This document shows, piece by piece, positions 52,776 to 59,785 of a DNA stretch of 64,000 nucleotides. Below the pieces are notes generated by a model. That model did not search any database, was not told where the DNA came from, and was given only the letters and a program-made list of their open reading frames with translations. How positions within the stretch are numbered: the first letter of the stretch is position 1; the number at the start of each line of letters is the position of its first letter. The DNA lies in the NCBI GenBank assembly GCA_964250615.1, contig CAXUGM010000001.1; one strand, written 5' to 3'. Position numbers and translations under genes: made by a program. The DNA comes from Blautia sp900556555. Its GTDB lineage: Bacteria; Bacillota; Clostridia; Lachnospirales; Lachnospiraceae.

Positions 52776-53266
52776 AATGTAAATAGATGGTTTTAATCTC
52801 TGTATTTCTATATACCGTCAGATTTCCGTACTTCAAGAGGATTGATTTTCGTACTCGCCAAGTACGGTTTTCAGCCCTCCGGCGTACCATAACCGGATTT
52901 CTTGAAGTCGGTGTTTGGAACCGCTTCATAGGATTTCGGGTAAATGCGGTTGGGTTTTCCACAGCCCTGTTTCTGGATTTCCACCAGCCCCGCATACTGC
53001 AACTCCCGCAGGGTGTTGACCGCTTTCTGCCGCCCGCAGCGGAGCAAAGCGACCACCTCGCAGATGGGGTAGTACAGGTAGACCCGCCCGTACTCGTCCG
53101 CCCAGCCGTTCTTCCGGGACAACTCCGCCCGGCGCAGGACAAAGGCATACAGCACCTTCGCTTCGTTGCTCAAGGGCTGGAATGTGGGTGCTTCAAAAAG
53201 GAAATTGGGGAGCCGGGTGAAACTGAACGCCTTTTCCGGCTGGTGAATATAAATCGTGTTTGTCAT
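52750..53266 (-). pseudogene. RepA-type replication initiator, truncated and frameshifted
   Basis: The first frame (53266-52871) gives 131 residues matching the winged-helix N-terminus of plasmid/ICE replication initiator A: FSFTRLPNFLFEAP, LSNEAKVLYAFVL, and DEYGRVYLYYP. It ends at a TGA after GYGTPEG. The neighbouring frame continues with ENRTWRVRKSILLKYGNL and NTEI words typical of the RepA middle region, so a frameshift near 52880 is likely. The C-terminal domain is absent because the sequence runs into the mobV upstream region. Probably non-functional for replication. Confidence 0.65.
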
Positions 53267-53377
53267 AGCGTGTTTTGTGGACGGTTAGAGGCCCGTTTTC
53301 CGGGGCGAATGATAAATGATACCAGCCGCCCCGGTTGAGGGCTTGCGGAGCCTTGCAAATCAAGGCTTTTCCCGCTC

Positions 53378-53791
53378 TTAACTGTCCACAGCAGACCTCC
53401 TTTTCCGTTCACTTTCTGTTTTCTGCCGCCTGTGAACTCTGGCGGCGCAGTCCGGGCAGTATTTGCCCCGGTTGGACTTCGGGACGAACACACCGCCGCA
53501 CTCCGCACAGCGTTTCAAGTCCCTGTCCCGGTAAATCTCCGCTTCCAGCGTCCTGTCCAGCGGCAAGACCGCCCAGCGGAACCACTTGCAGCAGACGGAG
53601 AACGAAATCATCTGCGGACAGGCGCAGGTGTCGCCATCGTCCAGCGCAAGGCAGTTTCCGTCCTCGCAGTTGCAGCACTCCCGGCGTATCAGGCCGCTGG
53701 CTCGTCTCTTCTGGGGCGGGGTTATGCGGTAGGGGGAGCCGTCCGGCCTGTGTTCCAGCGGCGGCAGGTGTTGATAGGGTCTTTTGCTCAT
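53378..53791 (-). CDS. Cysteine-rich VLP-domain-type protein
   Basis: A 137-residue protein with many Cys residues in pairs (RRECCNCEDGNC, CACPQ, SVCCKWFRWAVLPLD, RCAECGGVF, KYCPDC), ending in a basic tail. It matches, from memory, the Cys_rich_VLP family found in Firmicutes integrative elements. Two or more zinc sites are likely. It sits just upstream of the repA-like gene. Function in the element is unknown. Confidence 0.75.
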   Translation of the reverse strand: MSKRPYQHLPPLEHRPDGSPYRITPPQKRRASGLIRRECCNCEDGNCLALDDGDTCACPQMISFSVCCKWFRWAVLPLDRTLEAEIYRDRDLKRCAECGGVFVPKSNRGKYCPDCAARVHRRQKTESERKRRSAVDS

Positions 53792-53925
53792 GCGTCCCTC
53801 CGTTTTCTTTGGCGTGTTCTGTTTCCAAGGTGCTTGTCCATCGATGAACTATCCCAAGTCTACACCTTTTTGACCGCCTGTGCCGTATATCCAAGAGGTA
53901 GGAAATCAGCCTGAAAAACTCCCTA

Positions 53926-53954
53926 TTTCCACGCTCTCGGATTTGTGATATAAT
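53926..53954 (+). promoter_or_regulatory. Extended -10 promoter for the 87-residue orphan
   Basis: TGATATAAT at 53946-53954 is an extended -10 with exact TATAAT (53949-53954); TTTCCA 17 bp upstream (53926-53931) is a weak -35. Confidence 0.55.
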
Positions 53955-54019
53955 CAAAAAAAGATAAAAGACAAATTCAGGTTTCTGGTCTTCTTGCACA
54001 AAATAAAGGAGGAGCTATT

Positions 54020-54283
54020 ATGCAAATTGTTTATATTCCAAGCGAATCAATGTCTGTTCAAGGTAAAAAAGATGAAATCTATAAAAGATATGGGAAAGAC
54101 TGGAATATTAGAGAACAGGGAGGAGGTAACGGAAATTGGTTGTTGACCAGAAAAAGTGATGTGCTTGTAGATGGAAAAAGTTATCGTACTTTTGTACTTG
54201 AACACTACGGTAAATCCAAGCTGACAGCGAAGCTTGTTGATAAATTTCGTGAAGATGTAGCAAATGGTAAAATAAAACTGTAA
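54020..54283 (+). CDS. Orphan 87-residue protein of the IME
   Basis: A small soluble protein, not recognised. It starts MQIVYIPSESMSVQGKKDEI, has a Gly-rich turn (REQGGGNGNW) and a basic C-terminal half with KLTAKLVDKFRED. GGAGGAG precedes the ATG. It has its own promoter and terminator and is distinctly more AT-rich than the GC-rich genes around it, so it appears to be a separately acquired cargo gene. No function is assigned. Confidence 0.7.
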   Translation: MQIVYIPSESMSVQGKKDEIYKRYGKDWNIREQGGGNGNWLLTRKSDVLVDGKSYRTFVLEHYGKSKLTAKLVDKFREDVANGKIKL

Positions 54284-54291
54284 ATGCCTAT

Positions 54292-54336
54292 GCCGTTATG
54301 CTATGAGCATAGTACATAGCATAACGGCTTCTCTTT
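54292..54336 (+). terminator. Terminator of the orphan gene
   Basis: GCCGTTATGCTATG at 54292-54305 pairs exactly with CATAGCATAACGGC at 54315-54328, followed by TTCTCTTT. Confidence 0.75.
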
Positions 54337-54361
54337 CGTTGAGCTAGCAAGGAGGGTGAAT

Positions 54362-55162
54362 ATGTCTTTATCCATACAAGAGCGATTAAAAGACCTACGT
54401 GTGGAGCGTGGCTTGACGCTGGGGCAGCTTGCGGAGCAGACCGGGCTTTCCAAGTCTGCGCTGGGCAGTTACGAAACGGAAGACTTCAAGGACATCAGCC
54501 ACTATGCCCTTATCCGGCTGGCGAAGTTTTACGGTGTGACCGCTGATTATCTGCTGGGGCTGTCTGAAATGAAAAATCACCCAAACGCCGATCTTGCAGA
54601 CCTGCGTTTGAGTGATGAAATGATTGACCTGCTGAAAAGCGGGAGGATAGACAATACCCTGCTGTGTGAGCTGGCGGCGCACCCGGATTTCCCCCGGCTG
54701 ATGGCTGACCTTGAAATCTATGTGAACGGAACGGCACTGAAACAGGCGCAGGGTGCAAACGCCATAGTGGACACGATGAGCGCAACTGTTATAAAAAAGC
54801 ATAATCCTGGCATGAGTGATACGCAGTTAAGACAGCTTATCACCGCCCATATTGATGAGGACGAGTTTTGCCGCTATGTGATACAACGGGACATAAACGG
54901 GATTGCCCTTGCTCTGCGGGAAACACACAAGGACGATTTTTTCAGCGTCCCAGAGGATAACCCGCTAAAAGAAATGCTGGAAACTGCTGGTGAAATCGTC
55001 AGCCAGGACAGCGACACGGAACAAGCGTACTTGGCGTTTATCTGCAAACGGCTCAAGCTGAATTTTAGGAAGCTGTCAGTAGAAGAACGGAAGTGGCTGA
55101 AAAAGATTGCGGAAAAATCCGACTTGCTGAAGAATCCAAAACCGCAGAGAGGACGAAGATAA
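54362..55162 (+). CDS. XRE-family transcriptional regulator of the IME
   Basis: A 266-residue regulator with a Cro/CI-type HTH at about residues 5-62 (ERLKDLRVERGLTLGQLAEQ, then KSALGSYETE) and a helical C-terminal region of unknown role. A GTG at 54356 lies in the ribosome site AAGGAGGGTG, so ATG 54362 is the start. It probably controls element genes. Ends at a bidirectional terminator facing the exporter gene. Confidence 0.85.
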   Translation: MSLSIQERLKDLRVERGLTLGQLAEQTGLSKSALGSYETEDFKDISHYALIRLAKFYGVTADYLLGLSEMKNHPNADLADLRLSDEMIDLLKSGRIDNTLLCELAAHPDFPRLMADLEIYVNGTALKQAQGANAIVDTMSATVIKKHNPGMSDTQLRQLITAHIDEDEFCRYVIQRDINGIALALRETHKDDFFSVPEDNPLKEMLETAGEIVSQDSDTEQAYLAFICKRLKLNFRKLSVEERKWLKKIAEKSDLLKNPKPQRGRR

Positions 55163-55218
55163 AAAATGCCTGAACGGCGGTTCTGGTTTTTCAGAACCAC
55201 CATCCAGGCATTTTGTTT
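55161..55218. terminator. Bidirectional terminator between the XRE regulator and exporter
   Basis: AAAATGCCTG at 55163-55172 pairs with CAGGCATTTT at 55205-55214, with a strong inner GGTTCTG/CAGAACC hairpin. Confidence 0.85.
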
Positions 55219-55242
55219 AGTAATAGAAAAAGGTGCAGTTGA

Positions 55243-56463
55243 TTATTGCGTATTGTCAATCTCTCTCAAACCGGGTAGTAAAAATACGGCAAGCGCAACG
55301 ATGATAATGCCAATTCCGCAAATGACAAACCATTTCTCAACTCCCAGCCGCTCCGCCAGAGGCCCGGAAATGACAAGGCCAAACGGCATGGCGAGGGAAG
55401 CGGCGCTTGTCAGTAGAGAAAAAACTCTCCCCAGATATTCTGGTTTGACCGTTTCTTGAAAAATCGCATTTTGCACACCGTAAAATGGAGCGGAAATTCC
55501 CATAACAGTACAGCACACAACAAAGACAAGAAATGCGTCTGGCGGCAAAAGCCCGGAGAGCATATTGCTAACGCCCATCAGGAGAACGGAAAGACCGATG
55601 GTGTACCGCCGTTTCTTAAAACCGCCCCAAATGCTCAGAATGACTCCGCCAAGCAGCATACCAACCGCAAAAGCAATTTCAGCGGCAGAGGCATGGGCCG
55701 GTGTTCCTTTGAAGTATGACATACAGATGAGAGGAAAAAGCGTACTGATTGGCATATAAAAGAACATATAAATTACACCAATCCAGAGCAGAGCAAAGAG
55801 GCCCCTGTTTTGCTTTAATACCACATACCCCTCTTTCATATCCTGTAAAAACTGTTGTCTTTTCGTTTCTGGACATAGTTCAGGCGTTGGTATGGACGAA
55901 ATCGCAACAGTCACACAGGCAAGGATTGCACCCACAATATCTAACAATATAATTGCATTAAGAGGCCAAACAGCATATAAAAACGCTGCGGCAGCTGGAC
56001 TGATAATCGCACTTACTGCTTGCATGGTCTGCGTGTAACCAGCGCATTTTGTAAGTTCCTCTTTTGGCACAATCATAGGTGTTGCTGCGCTGAATGCTGG
56101 AGAATGAAAAGCAGTTCCCGCACTTCGGATTAACAGGACAACCATAATAGACCATACGGGCAATTCCATGTAAAACGCCACCAGCGCCAGAATACCGCCA
56201 GCGGCGGCAATTATCAAATCCGCACCAATCATTACGCTTTTACGGCTGTGCCGGTCAACAAAAGCACCTGCAAACGGGCCTAAACAGGCTTGCGGCAAAA
56301 ATCCAATCAGTGTTGCCGCCGTCAATATGATTGCAGAATTAGTTTTCGCAACCAAATAAAAGATAATGGCCATTTGCAAAATACCGCTGCTAATAAAGGA
56401 TATTGCTTGTCCGGCAAGAAGTGTAAAATAAGTTTTTCTCCATGAATTGTTGTTTTGGGTCAT
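55243..56463 (-). CDS. Mef-like MFS efflux transporter
   Basis: A 406-residue, 12-helix major facilitator. Against my memory of Mef(A) (405 residues) long blocks agree: AILQMAIIFYL-like near 30, DRHSRKSVMIGADLIIAAAG, LTKCAGYTQ, and MKEGYVVLKQNRGLFALL, so it is a Mef-family macrolide-type exporter homologue, though not identical to Mef(A). The preferred start is ATG 56463 with AAGGAGG upstream; earlier codons run through the leader region. Expression is probably controlled by the attenuator-type leader upstream. Actual substrate is untested. Confidence 0.82.
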   Translation of the reverse strand: MTQNNNSWRKTYFTLLAGQAISFISSGILQMAIIFYLVAKTNSAIILTAATLIGFLPQACLGPFAGAFVDRHSRKSVMIGADLIIAAAGGILALVAFYMELPVWSIMVVLLIRSAGTAFHSPAFSAATPMIVPKEELTKCAGYTQTMQAVSAIISPAAAAFLYAVWPLNAIILLDIVGAILACVTVAISSIPTPELCPETKRQQFLQDMKEGYVVLKQNRGLFALLWIGVIYMFFYMPISTLFPLICMSYFKGTPAHASAAEIAFAVGMLLGGVILSIWGGFKKRRYTIGLSVLLMGVSNMLSGLLPPDAFLVFVVCCTVMGISAPFYGVQNAIFQETVKPEYLGRVFSLLTSAASLAMPFGLVISGPLAERLGVEKWFVICGIGIIIVALAVFLLPGLREIDNTQ

Positions 56464-56509
56464 AATGCGAACCTCCTTTTTTATTGCATTGTTCCTTTGT
56501 TTCTGCAAT

Positions 56510-56549
56510 AAAAAGCAGGCGTTGTCCCACAGAGAGGGCAGACGCCTGC
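56510..56549 (-). terminator. Attenuator terminator before the exporter
   Basis: On the minus strand GCAGGCG (56549-56543) pairs with CGCCTGC (56521-56515), with extra inner pairing, followed by TTTTT (56514-56510). It lies between the promoter and the ribosome site of the exporter. Confidence 0.75.
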
Positions 56550-56565
56550 ATAACAACAAAGCACG

Positions 56566-56601
56566 AAAAAACACCACGATACAGTTCAAAGACTGCTCGT
56601 G
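56566..56601 (-). terminator. Second terminator-like hairpin in the exporter leader
   Basis: On the minus strand CACGA-CAGT (56601-56592) pairs with ACTG-TCGTG (56585-56575) around a CTTTGA loop, followed shortly by TTTTTT (56571-56566). It precedes the first-listed attenuator stem. Confidence 0.55.
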
Positions 56602-56683
56602 TCAAACCTACGTGTTCCTTTGCATACGCACGCAAAAAAAGCCCACCATCATGTGGAAAGGTACTTCTACTTTTTATTGCTTA

Positions 56684-56704
56684 TTAGCGTACACAAATTA
56701 ACAC
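56684..56704 (-). CDS. Six-codon leader peptide upstream of the exporter
   Basis: GTG TTA ATT TGT GTA CGC TAA TAA encodes MLICVR with a double stop. The SD GGAAGGAGG (56720-56712) lies 7 bases before the GTG, an optimal signal for such a tiny frame. An alternative frame from GTG 56706 gives only two codons. Its place between promoter and terminator hairpins suggests a ribosome-stalling sensor for attenuation. Confidence 0.55.
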   Translation of the reverse strand: MLICVR

Positions 56705-56738
56705 ACGTAAGCCTCCTTCCAATCTCAAACTGTCGCAC

Positions 56739-56768
56739 AGTATAACACACATCCGATAGACTTGTCAA
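56739..56768 (-). promoter_or_regulatory. Promoter of the exporter leader
   Basis: On the minus strand TTGACA (56768-56763) and TATACT (56744-56739) with an 18-bp spacer. The transcript would begin near 56732 and have a leader of about 270 nt. Confidence 0.75.
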
Positions 56769-56819
56769 CCATTTTTAACCTTGTTTTCCATCTTGTTTTT
56801 CCATCTCTTACGGGCAGTA

Positions 56820-57340
56820 GCAAAGCCAGGCGAGCCAGTCAACGGTCAAGATGAACGGCGCTTTCAGCGCCGCCGTTGACAGTCTCGCCCGTCTTTGCTA
56901 ATGGGTAATCAAGGCGGGAAAGCCATTTTAGGGCTTTCCCGCCCATTTCAATTTTGGGAGAAGAAAGGCCCCAAAATGAACGAGTGCGGCCAAACACTTT
57001 TAGGGATTGGCCACCTTGTCCACCCATCCAGCGGGGCGGCGGGGAACGGTCAAGGCCGGGCGTCAGCCCATTCATTTCAGCCTTGACGGTTTCCTGCCGT
57101 CCTGCTACTTTTCCCGGAGTGTGGCCACACATCTGGTCACGGTGTCCAGAGCTTTGGGACTTTTTGTCCCATAGGCCGGGGGCGGAGGACGAGGGACGGG
57201 GGCTTTCATAATACGCCCTGTCTGCTGCTGAAATCAGCCCTTTGTTTCCGGCTTACCAGCCCCAAACAAAGCCCTGCTTTCCTGCCGCGTCAAATGCCCT
57301 TGCCCTCCCCGGCGGCAACGGTATTTTCAGGGCAACGCCG
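56820..57340. other. Hairpin-rich non-coding region near the IME right end
   Basis: No convincing gene. Several strong inverted repeats: GTCAACGG/CCGTTGAC around GGCGCT/AGCGCC (56838-56880), GGCGGGAAAGCC/GGCTTTCCCGCC (56913-56943), and GTCAAGGC/GCCTTGAC (near 57049 and 57083). The region is GC-rich with no codon structure. It may hold transfer, replication or regulatory signals of the element. Confidence 0.5.
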
Positions 57341-57412
57341 ACAGAGCGTATAACACACTACACTTTGCTCCGCAAAGTCGTGTGCCAAATGGGGCGCTGC
57401 CCCCTTTGGAAA
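57340..57412 (-). other. oriT: oriT of pMV158/MobV type
   Basis: Read on the minus strand, AAAGTGTAGTGTGTTATAC (57367-57349) differs at one position from the pMV158 RSA sequence as I remember it, and includes the nick word TAGTGTG/TTA (57360-57351, nick between 57354 and 57353). An upstream GCACAC..ACTTTGC / GCAAAGT hairpin (57384-57361) matches the RSA stem, and a second CCAAA..GGGGC/GCCCC..TTTGG hairpin follows. The element encodes a MobV relaxase, which fits. Confidence 0.78.
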
Positions 57413-57491
57413 CCCCCGCAACAAACAGGTGCTATGCACCCAGCCGGGAGCATAGCGCCGTTTGTTGTCAGCAGCCCGTTTCACGGTCTGC

Positions 57492-57511
57492 GTGTAGTTC
57501 CTTGTAAACTG
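57492..57511 (-). repeat. Right inverted end of the IME
   Basis: GTGTAGTTCCTTGTAAACTG is the complement of the left end with one mismatch. Chromosomal sequence resumes after it, 85 bp before the lipoprotein gene. Confidence 0.75.
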
Positions 57512-57596
57512 ACCTAAAAATTGCGTGAAATATCATGTTCTTTTTCATTGTACTGTGATAAATTTAAAAGGAACAAAATTCAGGGAGTGAAGAGAG

Positions 57597-58997
57597 ATGT
57601 TGAGGAAAAGTTTGTGTTTGTTTTTAATCCTTTCCGTGCTGTGTTTCACAGGATGTTCTTCCGTCGAAAATCTGACCTTTGAGGAATTAATGGAAGAGGT
57701 GAATGCCAAACATCAGGAAGTAGAGGCAGTGGATGTCAATGTTTCAGACTACATAGGGGATTTGGTGGGGGATGAGCAGAGGAATCAATATTATTTGAAT
57801 AACACTCAGGAAAAATATGACCCGGAAAAGGTGCTGACACAGCAACAGGCGATAGAGGATGTAATCTATTTATTTGATGCGTTTCACGATTGCTATGGTC
57901 CTTATGAATACTTTGGCGGTGCAAAGGTATTTGATGCAGCAGAAGAGAAAATAAAGGGAGAATTACAGAAGCAGGAATCCATAAAATCAGCAGATTTTGA
58001 ACAGCTTTTGCTCCAGGAATTAAAGTTTGTTAAAGATGCACATTTTGGCATTAATATGCAGCGCACCAATCCTGTGAAAATTCCATTCTTTTTCAGAGAA
58101 ACCGCTTTTCGAAAAACAAAAAACGGATATCAGAATACAGATGGGAAACAGGTGAAGTCTGTAGAGGGATACGAAAATCTGGATGAAATCATGAAACGTT
58201 CTCTTTCTAAGGAGGGGGAATTGGTATATTATCCTGTTTTATTGAAGGACTGTGACTTCTGGGATGCTCTTGAGACACCACAGACTTTTGATGAGACCTT
58301 GACCATATATTATACCAATGGAGAAACAGAAGAATTGGAGGCAGAGCCCTATCAGATTTATACAGAGATGAGTATAGAAAATCTTGAAAAAAATAAGATT
58401 GTCCGTGTGTGGGAAGATGGAGAAATTCCAGTTTTCCAGTTTAATATGTTTGATGAAAAATATAGAGATTCCATTTTAACAGGAGCAAGAAAATTAAGAG
58501 AAGCACCGGTATCTATTTTAGATTTACGATCTAATACTGGAGGAGATTCGGAGATTCCAAGAGAGTGGATGGAGCGATATACGAAAAAGTTTGTTTTAGG
58601 TCATAAGGTCGTAATTGCTACCAAAAATGGGATGAATACGAAGATGTCTGATACAGAAGAAATCTGGGCTGAAAATGATAAATTGCTGATTATTCTTGCA
58701 GGAAAATATTCTGCGTCTGCTGCTGAGTGGTTACTGGATTTAGCCTATAATGTGGAAAATGTTTTGATTGTAGGAGAAAACACACTGGGAGGAACTATAG
58801 GAGGATCCTCAAAAATTTCTTTGCCAAACAGTGCATGCCAGGTAGATATTGGCTCAGGACATTTAAGTTTATTTCCAGAGGAAGAAGGATATATGGAGGA
58901 ACTTCGTGGGCTCTATCCCGACATCTGGGTGCCAGCCGGGGAAGCAGAAGATTTAGTCCTTCGATTTCTGGAGCATTACGGAGTGACGGAAGGCTAA
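57597..58997 (+). CDS. S41-like peptidase lipoprotein
   Basis: A 466-residue lipoprotein with signal peptide and lipobox FTGC (Cys20). The C-terminal half resembles S41 (C-terminal processing/TSP) peptidases: ILDLRSNTGGDSEIPREW, then KYSASAAEWLLDLA with the likely catalytic Ser in SASAAE, and IVGENTLGGTIGG. No PDZ domain is evident and the lysine of the usual Ser-Lys dyad is not clear. GGGAG precedes the ATG. It begins 85 bp after the IME end and is native. Confidence 0.78.
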   Translation: MLRKSLCLFLILSVLCFTGCSSVENLTFEELMEEVNAKHQEVEAVDVNVSDYIGDLVGDEQRNQYYLNNTQEKYDPEKVLTQQQAIEDVIYLFDAFHDCYGPYEYFGGAKVFDAAEEKIKGELQKQESIKSADFEQLLLQELKFVKDAHFGINMQRTNPVKIPFFFRETAFRKTKNGYQNTDGKQVKSVEGYENLDEIMKRSLSKEGELVYYPVLLKDCDFWDALETPQTFDETLTIYYTNGETEELEAEPYQIYTEMSIENLEKNKIVRVWEDGEIPVFQFNMFDEKYRDSILTGARKLREAPVSILDLRSNTGGDSEIPREWMERYTKKFVLGHKVVIATKNGMNTKMSDTEEIWAENDKLLIILAGKYSASAAEWLLDLAYNVENVLIVGENTLGGTIGGSSKISLPNSACQVDIGSGHLSLFPEEEGYMEELRGLYPDIWVPAGEAEDLVLRFLEHYGVTEG

Positions 58998-59077
58998 AAT
59001 TATCAAAATCATCTGGATTTCAAAATTTCTAAAAATCCACCTGATTTGAAGAAAAAGAGAAAGAAAAAGGGCACTAT

Positions 59078-59120
59078 AACACGCTGGAACTTCGTAAAAA
59101 ACGAAAACCAGCGTGTTTTT
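59078..59120 (+). terminator. Terminator of the S41-like gene
   Basis: AACACGCTGG at 59078-59087 pairs with CCAGCGTGTT at 59108-59117, inner TTCGT/ACGAA, followed by TTT. Confidence 0.8.
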
Positions 59121-59182
59121 GTCAGATTTTTTCCTTCACATTCGTTATATATTATGAAAGAGAAAAGAGGAGGTGGGGAACC

Positions 59183-59785
59183 TTGGAAAAGCAGGATTTT
59201 AGAAAGCTGCTGGAATCCATGTATGAGCTGTACGAACAGGGGATGTACCGGATTGCCTATGGGATTCTTAACAACCGGGAACAGGCGGAAGATGTAGTGC
59301 AGGACAGCTTTGAAAAACTTCTGAAATACCTTCCCAGGATTGACAGGCCGGACAGCCCTAGTACACGGCAGCTTGTTTTGAAAATTGTGCGGAACACAGC
59401 AATTGACCAGTACCGCAGAAATCATAGGCAGAATCAATGGATGTCAGAGCAGAAGGAACCGGAAATAGATACCTGCACATCCATCCAGTCTGTGGAGGAC
59501 AGAGAATTTATTCAGCAATTGTTGCAGACAGTTCCCGCAGAATACAGGGAGATTATTAAGCTCCGATGTTACTATGGATTTTCAGCAAAAGAGACAGGAA
59601 CTATTTTAGGAATCAGCGAAGGAAATGTAAACAAAAGGCTGGAGCGGGCAAGAAAGCTTCTGACAGACCGGCTGGAATGGGAGGAGGAATCGGATGATGA
59701 AACAGGAAAAATTAGATCAGATGCTGGCTGCACTCGGACAGGAAATAGAAGAAGAACAGCTTTCCAAAGGAGCAGAAAAGCATGA
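59183..59785 (+). CDS. ECF-type RNA polymerase sigma factor
   Basis: A 200-residue sigma-70 family protein. Region 2 (about 15-80) includes GILNNREQAEDVVQDSFEKLLKYL (in words NREQAEDVVQDSF) and NTAIDQYRRN; region 4 (about 110-165) includes VPAEYREIIKLRCYYGFSAKE and the HTH TILGISEGNVNKRLERARK. It starts at TTG 59183, with AGGAGGTGG 7 bases upstream. The last 33 residues overlap the anti-sigma gene in another frame and form an unusual basic tail. It pairs with the anti-sigma gene that follows. Confidence 0.88.
   Translation: MEKQDFRKLLESMYELYEQGMYRIAYGILNNREQAEDVVQDSFEKLLKYLPRIDRPDSPSTRQLVLKIVRNTAIDQYRRNHRQNQWMSEQKEPEIDTCTSIQSVEDREFIQQLLQTVPAEYREIIKLRCYYGFSAKETGTILGISEGNVNKRLERARKLLTDRLEWEEESDDETGKIRSDAGCTRTGNRRRTAFQRSRKA

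Larger units (their letters stand above)
49898..57511. mobile_element. Integrated mobilizable element (IME), serine recombinase/MobV type
   Basis: A 7.6-kb block bounded by 20-bp inverted ends. It carries, left to right, a large serine recombinase, a small ORF, a MobV relaxase, a frameshifted repA-like gene, a Cys-rich VLP-type protein, an 87-residue orphan, an XRE regulator, a Mef-like MFS exporter with an attenuator-type leader, and a pMV158-like oriT. Much of it is clearly more GC-rich than the flanks. It encodes no conjugation machinery, so it would need a helper. The layout recalls Tn4451-type mobilizable transposons. The boundaries rest on the inverted ends; the crossover dinucleotide cannot be assigned. 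Confidence 0.82.

Noticed and set aside
52669..53148. Independent 159-residue gene
   Set aside because: Its first part is an out-of-frame reading of repA and its last part is the repA continuation after a frameshift.
55243..56463. Naming the exporter mef(A) outright
   Set aside because: The match from memory is partial; homology is clear but identity to a named allele cannot be established without alignment.
56839..57517. Open frames near the IME right end as genes
   Set aside because: They cross strong hairpins and oriT, lack RBS and family resemblance, and are explained by high GC with few stops.
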